Positions 8,475 to 16,339 of a stretch of 59,843 nt of DNA are shown one piece after another. A model generated the notes under the pieces. The model made no database searches and had not been told where the DNA came from. It worked only from the letters and a program-made list of their open reading frames with translations. Source of the DNA: Bacteroidales bacterium (GTDB lineage: Bacteria > Bacteroidota > Bacteroidia > Bacteroidales > UBA12077); contig JAQIBH010000016.1 in NCBI GenBank assembly GCA_027859205.1, positions 1-59,843 on the forward strand. Direction: 5' to 3'. The translations under genes and the position numbers were made by a program. The stretch's first letter is position 1, and the number at the start of each line of letters is the position of its first letter.

Positions 8475-8551
8475 AATTTTGAATAATTTAAAATGAATAA
8501 TTTTATAAATTGTTATTTGATGATTTTTGATTGAGATGTATCTTTCCCAGT

Positions 8552-8575
8552 TAGGTGTTGTTACATAAACACCTA
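8552..8575. promoter_or_regulatory. Palindrome in the hcp upstream region
   Basis: TAGGTGTT (8552-8559) and AACACCTA (8568-8575) pair perfectly around 8 bases. No T-run follows on either strand, so an operator fits better than a terminator. It lies about 80-100 bases upstream of the hcp start. The inner TGTT-N5-AACA has the shape of a CRP/FNR-family site. Confidence 0.45.
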
Positions 8576-8607
8576 TTATTTAAAAAAGCAAATTTTTGTG
8601 TATCAAA

Positions 8608-9546
8608 TTACAACCAGTCTTCAGATACAATTTCACCGTTAATATCAACGGTTATAGATTTAATTGGGACTTTTCTTGTTGCTTGTTGAGAAGCAATTTG
8701 TGCCATTTGCAAAATACCACCACAACAAGGAACAGTCATTTTCATTACTGTAATAGTATTAACCTTCGATTCATCTATTAAGGCAATTAACTTGTCAATA
8801 TATATTTCTGTATTTGAATCTAATTTCGGACAAGCAATTGCTAATGACCTTCCTTTTAGGACCTTACTATGGAAATTACCCATTGAAAAAGCAACACAAT
8901 CAGCTGCTAATAATAAATCTGAATTTTGGAAATATCCAGCTGCTGGATTAATTAAATGCATTTGCACTGGCCATTGTGTTAACTCTGATGGAGCATCTCC
9001 TACATTTGAGTTTGACGTTTCGGGTTTGTTAATTGTTTGAGCCTGTGATCCAGGACAACCACCGCCACCATGTCCGTGATCATGTTGGTGACTATGTTGA
9101 TGTTTTGGTTGATCATCGTGACTGCTACAACCACAAGCACTTGGTGCTTCTTCTTGTATTCCATTGTGTACTGCTGACATAACTTCATCTATATTAAAAT
9201 CAATACTATCTTTATTTTCTTGCATCCAACTAACGCCTTGTTGTAAAAATCCAATTTCTTTATGATCTTTTAAGTGGGTAAGGTGAGCTATAACTGTATT
9301 TTTACCTTTGGTTACCATTTCTTTAATAACCATAACCTCATCATATGGTGCAGCTTCGCGTTCAATAATCTCAATTGCTCCTTCAGGGCAATGACCAATA
9401 CATGCTCCTAAACCATCGCACATTAAATCACTTATTAATCGTGCTTTCCCGTCAATCATTTGCAATGCACCTTCATGACAGTTTGGTATACATTCACTGC
9501 AACCAGTACATTTCTCCTCGTCAATTTCTATTATTTCTCTCTTCAT
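8608..9546 (-). CDS. Ferredoxin-like protein with His-rich linker, probable Hcp partner
   Basis: This protein has about 312 residues. The first 60 hold a dicluster ferredoxin domain: C13, C16, C19, C23 in CTGCSECIPNC, then C43, C49, C53 in CDGLGACIGHCP. A linker at about residues 140-190 contains CGCSSHDD and a run of His and Gly (QHSHQHDHGHGGGGC), probably metal-binding. The C-terminal domain carries CVAFSMGNFH and a VPCCGGI motif near residue 274, so further Cys are available for a cluster or metal. The ATG at 9546 starts the ferredoxin domain; an upstream extension of 19 codons lacks family character. It probably passes electrons to Hcp, encoded next, replacing the Hcr reductase of enterics (inference). 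Confidence 0.8.
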   Translation of the reverse strand: MKREIIEIDEEKCTGCSECIPNCHEGALQMIDGKARLISDLMCDGLGACIGHCPEGAIEIIEREAAPYDEVMVIKEMVTKGKNTVIAHLTHLKDHKEIGFLQQGVSWMQENKDSIDFNIDEVMSAVHNGIQEEAPSACGCSSHDDQPKHQHSHQHDHGHGGGGCPGSQAQTINKPETSNSNVGDAPSELTQWPVQMHLINPAAGYFQNSDLLLAADCVAFSMGNFHSKVLKGRSLAIACPKLDSNTEIYIDKLIALIDESKVNTITVMKMTVPCCGGILQMAQIASQQATRKVPIKSITVDINGEIVSEDWL

Positions 9547-9599
9547 AGGTTCTTTTTTATAAATTTTTAATATCTCAAAAGCAATTAAGTAATCGAATA

Positions 9600-9632
9600 C
9601 CAAAATAACAAATAGTTTTGCACCTTACCAAA
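9600..9632 (-). promoter_or_regulatory. Putative promoter of the ferredoxin-hcp unit
   Basis: On the minus strand a -33-like TTTG (9632-9629) precedes a -7-like TATTTTGG (9607-9600, one mismatch to TAnnTTTG) by 21 bases. The start codon at 9546 follows about 50 bases later. Confidence 0.3.
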
Positions 9633-9642
9633 TTTTTATGAG

Positions 9643-9654
9643 TGATTTATATCA
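9643..9654. promoter_or_regulatory. FNR/CRP-like palindrome
   Basis: TGAT-TTAT-ATCA matches the core of the CRP/FNR-family site TTGAT-N4-ATCAA without the outermost pair. Its centre lies roughly 55 bases upstream of the expected transcription start, a plausible activator position. Many anaerobes control hcp with a CRP/FNR-type regulator. Confidence 0.35.
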
Positions 9655-9867
9655 TGTTCTATAGTATTTAAATAGAATTGATTTGATTAGCAATACAGAG
9701 AAATGAGAAAAACAGCACATTTTTCACGTTAAAATATTATACATGACATCAAAAGAAAATCCAGGAAGAATTTAGATTTATAGTTTAATTAGAATCATTG
9801 TTGAGGCAGGAGCTAAGGTTGGTCCTAGAACATTTTTAAAGACTCTAGGCTTAATATTTTACCACAT

Positions 9868-10266
9868 CTATATATAATTATCAACCGTTTGATTACTTAA
9901 ATAAGTTCTAAATTCAAGTGTCATTTGAATAGTAACATTGTTCATAATGCATTTATCAAATGGACATATTTGTTTTTCCATAGGACATTTACTTACCTCA
10001 ATAGGTCCTTCAATAACTTCATATATTTCAAGGAAAGTAATTTTAGCTGGATCTTTTTTAAGTTTAAAACCTCCACTAGGACCTCGTTGAGATATTAAAT
10101 ACCCCGACTTAACTAAACGCTGCATTATTTTTGCCACATGATGTTTTGAAGTATTAGTCCGCTCAGCAATTTTAATAACATTTAATCCCTCCTTTTCTTG
10201 AGCGATTAAAATTATTCCATGTAACGCTATTGAGGCAGCCTCTGAAAGCGAAAATAAACTAGCCAT
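9868..10266 (-). CDS. Rrf2-family Fe-S transcription regulator (NsrR/RsrR-like)
   Basis: This 132-residue protein has an Rrf2 winged-helix domain: LSEAASIALHGI at the start, a recognition helix region TNTSKHHVAKIMQRLVKSGYL (residues about 37-57) and the RGPSGGFKL wing (61-69). Three Cys at 94, 101 and 106 (KCPM, ICPFDKC) are the usual ligands of an iron-sulfur cluster in IscR, NsrR and RsrR. The gene lies next to ferredoxin-hcp on the same strand and near ygbA, so sensing of NO or redox state is the best guess. A 23-bp palindrome 37 bases upstream of its start suggests autoregulation. The name NsrR is not used because the family splits are hard to tell apart by eye. Confidence 0.85.
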   Translation of the reverse strand: MASLFSLSEAASIALHGIILIAQEKEGLNVIKIAERTNTSKHHVAKIMQRLVKSGYLISQRGPSGGFKLKKDPAKITFLEIYEVIEGPIEVSKCPMEKQICPFDKCIMNNVTIQMTLEFRTYLSNQTVDNYI

Positions 10267-10302
10267 AAAAATTCTATTTTAATAATTTAGGTAATTAAAT
10301 GC

Positions 10303-10325
10303 TAAAAATAATTAAATTATTTTTA
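10303..10325. promoter_or_regulatory. 11-1-11 palindrome, candidate Rrf2 operator
   Basis: TAAAAATAATT (10303-10313), one central A, then AATTATTTTTA (10315-10325) form a perfect palindrome. Two 11-base arms one base apart is the published geometry of NsrR sites. It lies in the divergent region between the rrf2 gene and thyA. Its all-AT content means chance cannot be dismissed. Confidence 0.4.
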
Positions 10326-10490
10326 TTAACAGCTAAAACTTTTTTATAATATTGATTTTGTTAGGTTTTATCTGTGGATTGTTATCAAAACAATAATGAA
10401 ATGTTGAATAGAAAAAGTTTAAAAAGAACAAATTCGGCATTTGTTTTTTTACTTTTACATAGATTTTTTTACGCGAAAACTTTTATATAT

Positions 10491-11285
10491 ATGAAGCAAT
10501 ATCTCAACTTACTCGATCATGTAATTAAAACAGGTGTAAAAAAAGAAGATCGCACGGGTACTGGTACAGTTAGCACTTTTGGTTATCAAATGCGATTTAA
10601 TTTACAAGACGGATTTCCGTTGCTTACTACAAAAAAGCTTCATTTAAAATCGATAATTCATGAATTGCTTTGGTTTTTAAATGGAGATACAAACACAAAG
10701 TATTTAAATGATAATAATGTTAAAATTTGGGATGAGTGGGCAGACGAGAATGGTGATTTAGGAAATATTTATGGTTACCAATGGCGATCGTGGCCAGCAC
10801 CAAAAGGTGAATCTGTTGATCAGATTTCCAAAATTATTGAATCAATTAAAAACAATCCGAATTCGCGACGACACATTGTAAGTGCCTGGAATGTTGGTGA
10901 TATAAAAAACATGGCATTACCGCCTTGCCATATTCTTTTTCAATTTTATGTTGCCGATGGAAAGCTTTCGTGTCAGCTATATCAGCGAAGTGCAGATATT
11001 TTTCTGGGAGTTCCTTTTAACATTGCATCATATGCTATTTTATTAAAAATGATTGCTCAGGCAACTGGCTTAGAAGCATATGAATTTATACATACTTTGG
11101 GTGATGCACATATTTATTTAAATCATATTGAGCAAGTAAAATTACAGTTGTCGCGAGAACCAAAATCTTTGCCTAATTTTAATATAAATCCTGATAAGAA
11201 AGATATTTTTTCTTTTGAATTTGATGATTTTGCTCTAGAGAACTATGAGTCACATCCACATATCAAAGGTGCTATATCGGTATAA
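10491..11285 (+). CDS. thyA: Thymidylate synthase
   Basis: The 264-residue enzyme methylates dUMP to dTMP with 5,10-methylene-tetrahydrofolate. It starts [15 protein letters not shown], has the family block [16 protein letters not shown], and carries the catalytic Cys in PPCH at residue 146, the E. coli position. The RRSADIFLG-type segment ([18 protein letters not shown]) binds phosphate and nucleotide. Length equals that of E. coli ThyA when the ATG at 10491 is used; the frame is open upstream to 10374, but those 39 residues are not family-like. It is followed 35 bases later by folA, which regenerates tetrahydrofolate from its dihydrofolate product, a classic pairing. Confidence 0.97.
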   Translation: MKQYLNLLDHVIKTGVKKEDRTGTGTVSTFGYQMRFNLQDGFPLLTTKKLHLKSIIHELLWFLNGDTNTKYLNDNNVKIWDEWADENGDLGNIYGYQWRSWPAPKGESVDQISKIIESIKNNPNSRRHIVSAWNVGDIKNMALPPCHILFQFYVADGKLSCQLYQRSADIFLGVPFNIASYAILLKMIAQATGLEAYEFIHTLGDAHIYLNHIEQVKLQLSREPKSLPNFNINPDKKDIFSFEFDDFALENYESHPHIKGAISV

Positions 11286-11320
11286 TAAACAAGTAAGCCA
11301 ATAAACTAATAAACAAAATT

Positions 11321-11809
11321 ATGCTGTCGATTATTGTAGCTGTAGCAGAAAATAATGTAATAGGAAGAGATAATGACTTGATTTGGCATTTGCCACGAGA
11401 TATGAAGCATTTCAAAGAAACAACCACTGGACATCATGTTATCCAAGGTAGAAAGACCTTTGAGTCGTGTGGAAAACCTTTGCCAAATAGGACAAATGTA
11501 ATTATTACTAGAGATAAGAATTATACTGCTGAGGGTTGTGTAATAGTTCATTCCCTAGAAGATGCAATTGAGGAAGCAAAAAATGATTCTGAAGCATTTA
11601 TTATTGGTGGCGGGAAAATTTATGAGCAATCCATGTCTTTAGTTGATAGAATATATTTAACTAAAATTCATCACGTATTCGATGGGGATACTTTTTTCCC
11701 TGAAATAAATGTGGATGAATGGACTGAAATTGATCGGCGAGATTTTGAACCCGACGAAAAAAATAAATATGCTTTTACAATTTTAACTTTGGACAAGAAG
11801 AATGATTAA
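11321..11809 (+). CDS. folA: Dihydrofolate reductase
   Basis: This 162-residue NADPH-dependent enzyme reduces dihydrofolate to tetrahydrofolate. The N-terminal VAVAENNVIGRDNDLIWHLP carries the substrate-binding loop and the conserved Trp and Pro; the acidic catalytic residue falls in PRDMKHFKE. HVIQGRKTFES and NVIITRD are the cofactor-binding strands, and IIGGGKIYEQS is the glycine loop. Length and motifs are those of the chromosomal type. It forms an operon with thyA, so one-carbon units used for dTMP synthesis are recycled by products of one transcript. It converges with clpX, with a shared terminator between. Confidence 0.96.
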   Translation: MLSIIVAVAENNVIGRDNDLIWHLPRDMKHFKETTTGHHVIQGRKTFESCGKPLPNRTNVIITRDKNYTAEGCVIVHSLEDAIEEAKNDSEAFIIGGGKIYEQSMSLVDRIYLTKIHHVFDGDTFFPEINVDEWTEIDRRDFEPDEKNKYAFTILTLDKKND

Positions 11810-11864
11810 AACAAAATCTGCCCAGCCGTTGGAGTGGCTAGGCGGATACTAATTAAGCATAAAA

Positions 11865-11890
11865 AAACAGCCACCATAAAGTGACTGTTT
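11865..11890. terminator. Bidirectional terminator between folA and clpX
   Basis: AAACAG-C-CAC pairs with GTG-A-CTGTTT around a CATAAA loop. An A-run precedes it and T-rich sequence follows, so it can act on both strands. A second small hairpin (CCGC-AAG-GCGG, 11903-11913) follows. Confidence 0.75.
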
Positions 11891-11932
11891 CTTGTTTGTA
11901 AACCGCAAGGCGGATTTATATTAAATTAATGA

Positions 11933-13153
11933 TTAAGCTGCTTTTAATCTTTGGACATTTATTTTATTAATTTTTTCTTTTGCTAACTCAAGAGTGATTT
12001 TTACTTCTTTTTCGTCTTTTGAAGGCATATCAAACATAACATCTATCATAATTGCTTCGCAAATAGAACGTAATCCTCTAGCGCCTAATTTAAATTCGAG
12101 AGCTTTTTCTACAATGTAATCAAATACTTTCTTTTCAAAACTTAGTTTTACGCCATCCATCTCAAAAAGCTTTTCGTATTGCTTAATGATTGCATTTTTA
12201 GGTTCTGTAAGAATCCTCTGTAATGCTTCTTTTTTAAGTGGATTTAAGTATGTAAGAACTGGTAATCGACCAATAATTTCAGGAATTAATCCAAAAGATT
12301 TTAAATCCTGAGGTGCAATATATTGTAATAGATTATCCACATCAAATTGATCTTTTTCTCTACTTGCTGAATATCCAACAACTTGAGTATTTAGTCGTTG
12401 ACCAATTTTTCGTTGAATTCCATCAAATGCACCTCCGCAAATAAATAGAATATTTTTTGTGTTAACAGGAATCATTTTTTGGTCTGGATGTTTACGTCCT
12501 CCTTGTGGCGGAACGTTAATAATTGATCCCTCTAATAATTTTAATAATCCTTGTTGAACACCTTCACCCGATACATCACGTGTAATTGAAGGATTATCAC
12601 CTTTACGAGCAATTTTATCGATCTCATCTATAAAAACGATGCCTTTTTCGGCTGCTTCCACATTATAATCGGCAACTTGTAGTAATCTTGTTAAAATACT
12701 TTCAATGTCTTCACCAACATAACCGGCTTCTGTTAATACCGTTGCATCAACTATTGTAAATGGAACATGAAGCATTTTTGCTATAGTTCTTGCTAATAGG
12801 GTTTTTCCTGTTCCTGTTTCACCAACTAAAACAATATTAGATTTTTCTATCTCAATATCATCATCGTCTTTTTTATTAGTTTGAAGTAATCGTTTGTAAT
12901 GATTATATACAGCAACAGAAAGATATCTTTTGGCATCTTCTTGACCTATAACGTATTGGTCAAGAAAATCTTTTATTTCAACAGGTTTAAGTAACTCAAT
13001 CTCATTTACATCAAAATCACCTTTTTTCTGAAGTTCTTCTAAAACAATTCCATGGGCTTGTTCAATACAACGATCACAAATGTGACCCGACATCCCGGCA
13101 ATTAAAAGATTTGTATCTTTCTTCTCTCTCCCACAAAACGAACACTTATCCAT
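11933..13153 (-). CDS. clpX: ATP-dependent Clp protease ATP-binding subunit ClpX
   Basis: The 406-residue AAA+ unfoldase recognises substrates and feeds them to ClpP. The N-terminal zinc-binding domain has C4, C7, C26 and C29. Walker A is GETGTGKT and Walker B is VFIDEIDKI; the pore loop is GYVG, sensor-2 is GARGLRSI, and the ClpP-binding IGF-type loop is replaced near IQRKIGQ by the usual tail of the sensor region (IGRLPVL follows). Length is typical. It lies downstream of clpP on the same strand, but a strong intrinsic terminator stands between, so clpX may depend on read-through or its own promoter in the 100-base gap. Confidence 0.96.
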   Translation of the reverse strand: MDKCSFCGREKKDTNLLIAGMSGHICDRCIEQAHGIVLEELQKKGDFDVNEIELLKPVEIKDFLDQYVIGQEDAKRYLSVAVYNHYKRLLQTNKKDDDDIEIEKSNIVLVGETGTGKTLLARTIAKMLHVPFTIVDATVLTEAGYVGEDIESILTRLLQVADYNVEAAEKGIVFIDEIDKIARKGDNPSITRDVSGEGVQQGLLKLLEGSIINVPPQGGRKHPDQKMIPVNTKNILFICGGAFDGIQRKIGQRLNTQVVGYSASREKDQFDVDNLLQYIAPQDLKSFGLIPEIIGRLPVLTYLNPLKKEALQRILTEPKNAIIKQYEKLFEMDGVKLSFEKKVFDYIVEKALEFKLGARGLRSICEAIMIDVMFDMPSKDEKEVKITLELAKEKINKINVQRLKAA

Positions 13154-13203
13154 ATAAACTATTTAATAATTAATTTGACACAAATTTACGGCATTAATTA
13201 GAA

Positions 13204-13234
13204 TAAAAAAACCGCATTATGATTAATGCGGTTT
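13204..13234 (-). terminator. Intrinsic terminator between clpP and clpX
   Basis: AAACCGCATTA (13209-13219) and TAATGCGGTTT (13224-13234) form a perfect 11-bp stem with a 4-base loop. On the minus strand it is followed by a run of seven T (A-run 13205-13211). It is correctly placed to end clpP transcripts. Confidence 0.85.
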
Positions 13235-13254
13235 AATTTTATGTTTTCTAAATC

Positions 13255-13938
13255 TTATTTTTTACTACCGTTTCGAGTTAATATTTCATCGATCATGCCG
13301 TAGTCTTTGGCTTCTTGAGCAGTCATCCAATGATCTCGATCGGAATCTTTTTCAATTTTCTTAAAAGAATTTCCAGAATGTTTTGCAAGGATGTCGTATA
13401 ATTCTTTCTTTAATTTTTGAATTTCACGAGCAGTAATTTCAATGTCAGATGCCTGACCTTGTGCTCCACCCATAGGCTGGTGAATCATTACTCTTGAATG
13501 AGTTAATGCTGTGCGTTTACCGGTAGCTCCTGCCGATAATAAAACAGCCCCCATAGATGCAGCCATTCCTGTACAAATTGTTGCAATATCAGGTTTTATA
13601 TATTGCATTGTATCATAAATGCCTAATCCTGCATGTACACCACCACCTGGAGTATTCATGTATACTTGAATATCTTTTGAAGGATCGGTCGATTCAAGGA
13701 AAAGTAATTGAGCTTGAATTATATTAGCAACATAATCGTCTATAGGAACACCCAAAAATAGGATTCTATCCATCATAAGACGGGAGAATACATCCATTTG
13801 AGCTACATTTAATTGACGTTCTTCTATAATTGTTGGAGAAATATAATTACTAGAAATTGAAGCGTATTTTTCCAAGGATATACTGCTTATACCAAGATGT
13901 TTGGTTGCATATTTTTTAAATTCGTCTTCTGGAATCAT
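13255..13938 (-). CDS. clpP: ATP-dependent Clp protease proteolytic subunit ClpP
   Basis: This 227-residue serine protease forms the barrel of the ClpXP complex in the cytosol. The catalytic triad is visible: S128 in GMAASMGAVL, H153 in MIHQP and D202 in the DSDRDHW segment. The oligomerisation and substrate-groove strand NTPGGGVHAG is at about 95-104. The N-terminal extension of about 30 residues is normal for Bacteroidota. Trigger factor is upstream and ClpX downstream on the same strand, the common tig-clpP-clpX order; each junction here holds its own terminator-like hairpin. Confidence 0.97.
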   Translation of the reverse strand: MIPEDEFKKYATKHLGISSISLEKYASISSNYISPTIIEERQLNVAQMDVFSRLMMDRILFLGVPIDDYVANIIQAQLLFLESTDPSKDIQVYMNTPGGGVHAGLGIYDTMQYIKPDIATICTGMAASMGAVLLSAGATGKRTALTHSRVMIHQPMGGAQGQASDIEITAREIQKLKKELYDILAKHSGNSFKKIEKDSDRDHWMTAQEAKDYGMIDEILTRNGSKK

Positions 13939-14010
13939 AATTTTATAAGATTTAATTTATAGGAGATAAAGTTAATTAAAATTTGAATGATTTTATATCC
14001 ATTATGAAAT

Positions 14011-14050
14011 AAAAAAAGTCGCATTATTTTAGTATAACGCAACTTTTTTT
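14011..14050. terminator. Terminator-like hairpin between tig and clpP
   Basis: AAAAAAAGT (14011-14019) pairs with ACTTTTTTT (14042-14050), and an inner GC plus TTAT/ATAA extends the stem with two mismatches. Both strands end in a T-run. It lies in the 135-base gap after the trigger factor gene. Confidence 0.65.
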
Positions 14051-14073
14051 TATTTGTTTAAAGTATATTCAGA

Positions 14074-15456
14074 TTATTTACTTTTCTTTTGATCTTTTTT
14101 CTGCTCTTCTTCCCAAAGTTTTTGAAATTCCTCTACTGTAACTTCTTTTGTGTCAAGTTTTACAGAATTTTTGATGAGATCAACCACTTTATCTTCAAAT
14201 TTCTTTTCGTAAAGTTTTCTTTTTTCATCATCTTTTTTAAGAATTTCTTTTGCATATTGCTCTAATTGCTCGTCGGGAAGATTTCCTAAGCCATATTGAG
14301 CAAATTGCGCTGCAGTAACTTCTTTTGCTGCTGCAAGAACATCACTTTCTTCAACTTTGATTTCATTATCCCTAATGATTTGATCTTTTATTAACTGCCA
14401 TTTTAAATCATCTTCAAATTTAGGATATTCTTCTTTAATTTGTTCGGCAGTAAATTTTCCTTCATTTACAACAGTTAACCATCGTTGAAGAAATTCAGTT
14501 GGCAATTCAGGATTTATCTTTTCAACAAATTTTTGTTTTGCATCAATCATAAATCTATAATCTGTTTCACGAACAAAATTTGATTTAATTTCTTCTGTCA
14601 TTTTTGCTTTAAACTCTTCGTCAGATTTTATAACATCTTTGCCAAAAGCTTTGTCAAATAATTCTTGATTTATTTCTGCTTTATCGAAACGCTGTACTAC
14701 TTTAATATCAAATTGGAAATCACCATTAACAATTTTTGCGATTTCTTTGTCGATTTTTAACATAGAAGCAATTTCAGAATCGCTAGGGTAAGCTTTTCGA
14801 ACATCAAAAACGATATTGTCACCTACTTTTTTACCAGCAAATGTTGCTTTTATGTCAGCATCTTTAATGTACTCAATTGTAATTTTTACATCTTCAGATT
14901 TAATGCCGTTTTCAAGAATACCACCTTTATCGTCTAACTGAATAAAGTTCCCTGTTAATAATTCGTTATCAGTTGCTTCCTCAACGTCAAGAAATTGTCC
15001 AAATTTACGAGTGTAATTATCTGTATGAGATTCTAATAATTTCTCATTAACTTTAATGTCGTAAAAGGGCACTTTATCTTTTTTCGATAATTTGATTTCA
15101 ATTTCAGGAGCTAAAGCAACATCAAATTTAAATTCAAATTCAGTTTCCTTATCGAAATCGGCAACTGTTTGATCTTCGTTTGGTAAAGGTTCACCTAAAA
15201 GATTTAATTTTTCGTCGCGTATATAATTAGTAAGAGAGTTAGAAATAAGTTTATTTACTTCCTCGATAAGAATTCCTTTGCCGTACATCTTTTGGACTAA
15301 TCCCATTGGTACTTTACCAGGACGGAAACCATCAATACGAGCTTTTTTGCGGTAATCTTTCATAACATTTTCTACTTTTTCAGCATAATCATCTTTAGAA
15401 ATGTTAACTTTTAAAACCGCTGTTAAATCATTGTTGTTCTCTTTAACTATGTTCAT
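14074..15456 (-). CDS. tig: Trigger factor (ribosome-associated chaperone)
   Basis: The protein, about 460 residues, binds at the ribosome exit tunnel and shields nascent chains. The N-terminal ribosome-binding domain has the signature GFRPGKVPMGLVQKMYG (about residues 43-59, a variant of GFRxGKxP). A divergent PPIase-like domain (about 160-255) and the helical C-terminal arms follow, ending in a Lys/Glu-rich tail. Bacteroidota members are divergent in the middle domain, as here. I chose the ATG at 15456 rather than the GTG one codon earlier. Upstream are a tRNA-Leu gene and its terminator-like repeat. Confidence 0.93.
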   Translation of the reverse strand: MNIVKENNNDLTAVLKVNISKDDYAEKVENVMKDYRKKARIDGFRPGKVPMGLVQKMYGKGILIEEVNKLISNSLTNYIRDEKLNLLGEPLPNEDQTVADFDKETEFEFKFDVALAPEIEIKLSKKDKVPFYDIKVNEKLLESHTDNYTRKFGQFLDVEEATDNELLTGNFIQLDDKGGILENGIKSEDVKITIEYIKDADIKATFAGKKVGDNIVFDVRKAYPSDSEIASMLKIDKEIAKIVNGDFQFDIKVVQRFDKAEINQELFDKAFGKDVIKSDEEFKAKMTEEIKSNFVRETDYRFMIDAKQKFVEKINPELPTEFLQRWLTVVNEGKFTAEQIKEEYPKFEDDLKWQLIKDQIIRDNEIKVEESDVLAAAKEVTAAQFAQYGLGNLPDEQLEQYAKEILKKDDEKRKLYEKKFEDKVVDLIKNSVKLDTKEVTVEEFQKLWEEEQKKDQKKSK

Positions 15457-15488
15457 CACTTATGTGTTAGATATTATTTAAACTTTAA

Positions 15489-15531
15489 AAACCGCCAAAC
15501 CACCGATTTTGTTCGATAGTTCAAGCGGTTT
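15489..15531 (-). terminator. Possible terminator of the tRNA-Leu gene
   Basis: AAACCGC (15489-15495) and GCGGTTT (15525-15531) pair across a 29-base loop, and on the minus strand the stem ends in a short T-run. It begins 12 bases after the tRNA 3' end. Confidence 0.45.
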
Positions 15532-15542
15532 GTTTTGTTAAG

Positions 15543-15624
15543 TGCGGATGAAGGGACTCGAACCCCCACGCCTTGCGGCACTAGATCCTAAGTCTAGCTC
15601 GGCTACCAATTACGACACATCCGC
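15543..15624 (-). tRNA. tRNA-Leu (anticodon UAG)
   Basis: On the minus strand an 82-base type II tRNA folds cleanly. Acceptor GCGGATG pairs with CATCCGC, the anticodon stem CTAGA/TCTAG encloses loop CTTAGGA with anticodon TAG, a long variable arm GCCGCAAGGC is present, and the T-arm contains GGTTCGAGTCC. The discriminator base is A. The 3' CCA is not encoded and must be added after transcription. It decodes CUA and probably other CUN leucine codons. Confidence 0.95.
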
Positions 15625-15779
15625 AAAAGAGAGTGCAAATATATTACAAATTTTTAGATTTCAAGAAATTTTTTAAAATATTTTGAGATAATTTGTAGTT
15701 GATAATCTAAGCTTTAGAGTTTATTATTTGTTAGAATGTATAAAGATCTATTTATGCTATTTAAATCACTAAAAATGAC

Positions 15780-16322
15780 CTAGTTTATTTCTATATAGAA
15801 ACCCATTTTGTTAGGATGATCAGAAACTAACGCTTCACTCTCAAGTTTTCGAAGCATAAAAAGAGAAATAATATCTCCTCCGGCTGTCCAAGTAAAGAAA
15901 ATCCCAAATGAAAGATAAAGTCCGTTTCCTAAAAGCGTTCCTATTATTGAAGGAATAATTCCCATTATTATAAGTGGCATTATTCCTCCAAGTACATAAT
16001 GTTTTACTTTTAGCGGTTCTTTGCAATGACAATAAGGTGTTATGCCATTTATTCCAAATTTTATTGATTTGAAACCTCCTTTCGTAAAAAGAGCCCAGGT
16101 AATTCCATGTAATAATTCATGAATTATGATTCCGAAAATTAAGGCATATAGGAAAAATCGCATAAATTCTTTCCTGCCTATTACGAAAGTCTCATAATCC
16201 CAAATTAGTATAAATGGAATTAATAAAATTACCGTAATCGGGATAATCATTAAAAGAGAGTAAAAGTTAACTTTCCCAATGCTTAATGTATATTCTTTTA
16301 TATTTTCAGAATTTAAGTCCAT
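15780..16322 (-). CDS. DUF3267-type membrane zincin
   Basis: The protein, about 180 residues, has four predicted membrane helices (roughly residues 20-42, 55-67 with the active site, 100-125 and 130-160). A metalloprotease motif HELLH lies at 68-72 inside or next to a helix. The context GIIIHELLHGITW and the later GGIMPLIIMG recall DUF3267 and site-2-like membrane peptidases. Substrate unknown. The frame is open from 16355, but positions 16340-16375 form the terminator of the upstream lptB gene, so the ATG at 16322 (MDLNSEN) is the better start. It stands as a single gene before tRNA-Leu. Confidence 0.7.
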   Translation of the reverse strand: MDLNSENIKEYTLSIGKVNFYSLLMIIPITVILLIPFILIWDYETFVIGRKEFMRFFLYALIFGIIIHELLHGITWALFTKGGFKSIKFGINGITPYCHCKEPLKVKHYVLGGIMPLIIMGIIPSIIGTLLGNGLYLSFGIFFTWTAGGDIISLFMLRKLESEALVSDHPNKMGFYIEIN

Positions 16323-16339
16323 TATAATTGAGATTATTA

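Larger units (their letters stand above)
9547..9867. other. Regulatory gap between ferredoxin-like gene and rrf2
   Basis: These 321 bases contain no gene I can support. On the minus strand they hold a likely promoter (TTTG at 9632-9629 and TATTTTGG at 9607-9600, 21 bases apart) and an FNR-like palindrome at 9643-9654 just upstream of it. A weak inverted repeat, CCTAGA (9824-9829) with TCTAGG (9844-9849), lies shortly after the rrf2 stop and may close that transcript. Confidence 0.5.

Noticed and set aside
8481-8503. Direct repeat GAATAATTT with a 14-base period before hcp
   Set aside because: Low-complexity A/T sequence; such repeats are frequent at this base composition.
9791-9872. Short frame reading VEAGAKVGPRTFLKTLGL between the ferredoxin-like gene and rrf2
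   Set aside because: Only about 25 codons without a start codon and no family match; I considered a gene remnant but cannot support it.
10374-10490. N-terminal extension of thyA by 39 codons
   Set aside because: The upstream part is hydrophobic and not like thymidylate synthase. With the ATG at 10491 the length and the catalytic Cys146 match E. coli exactly.
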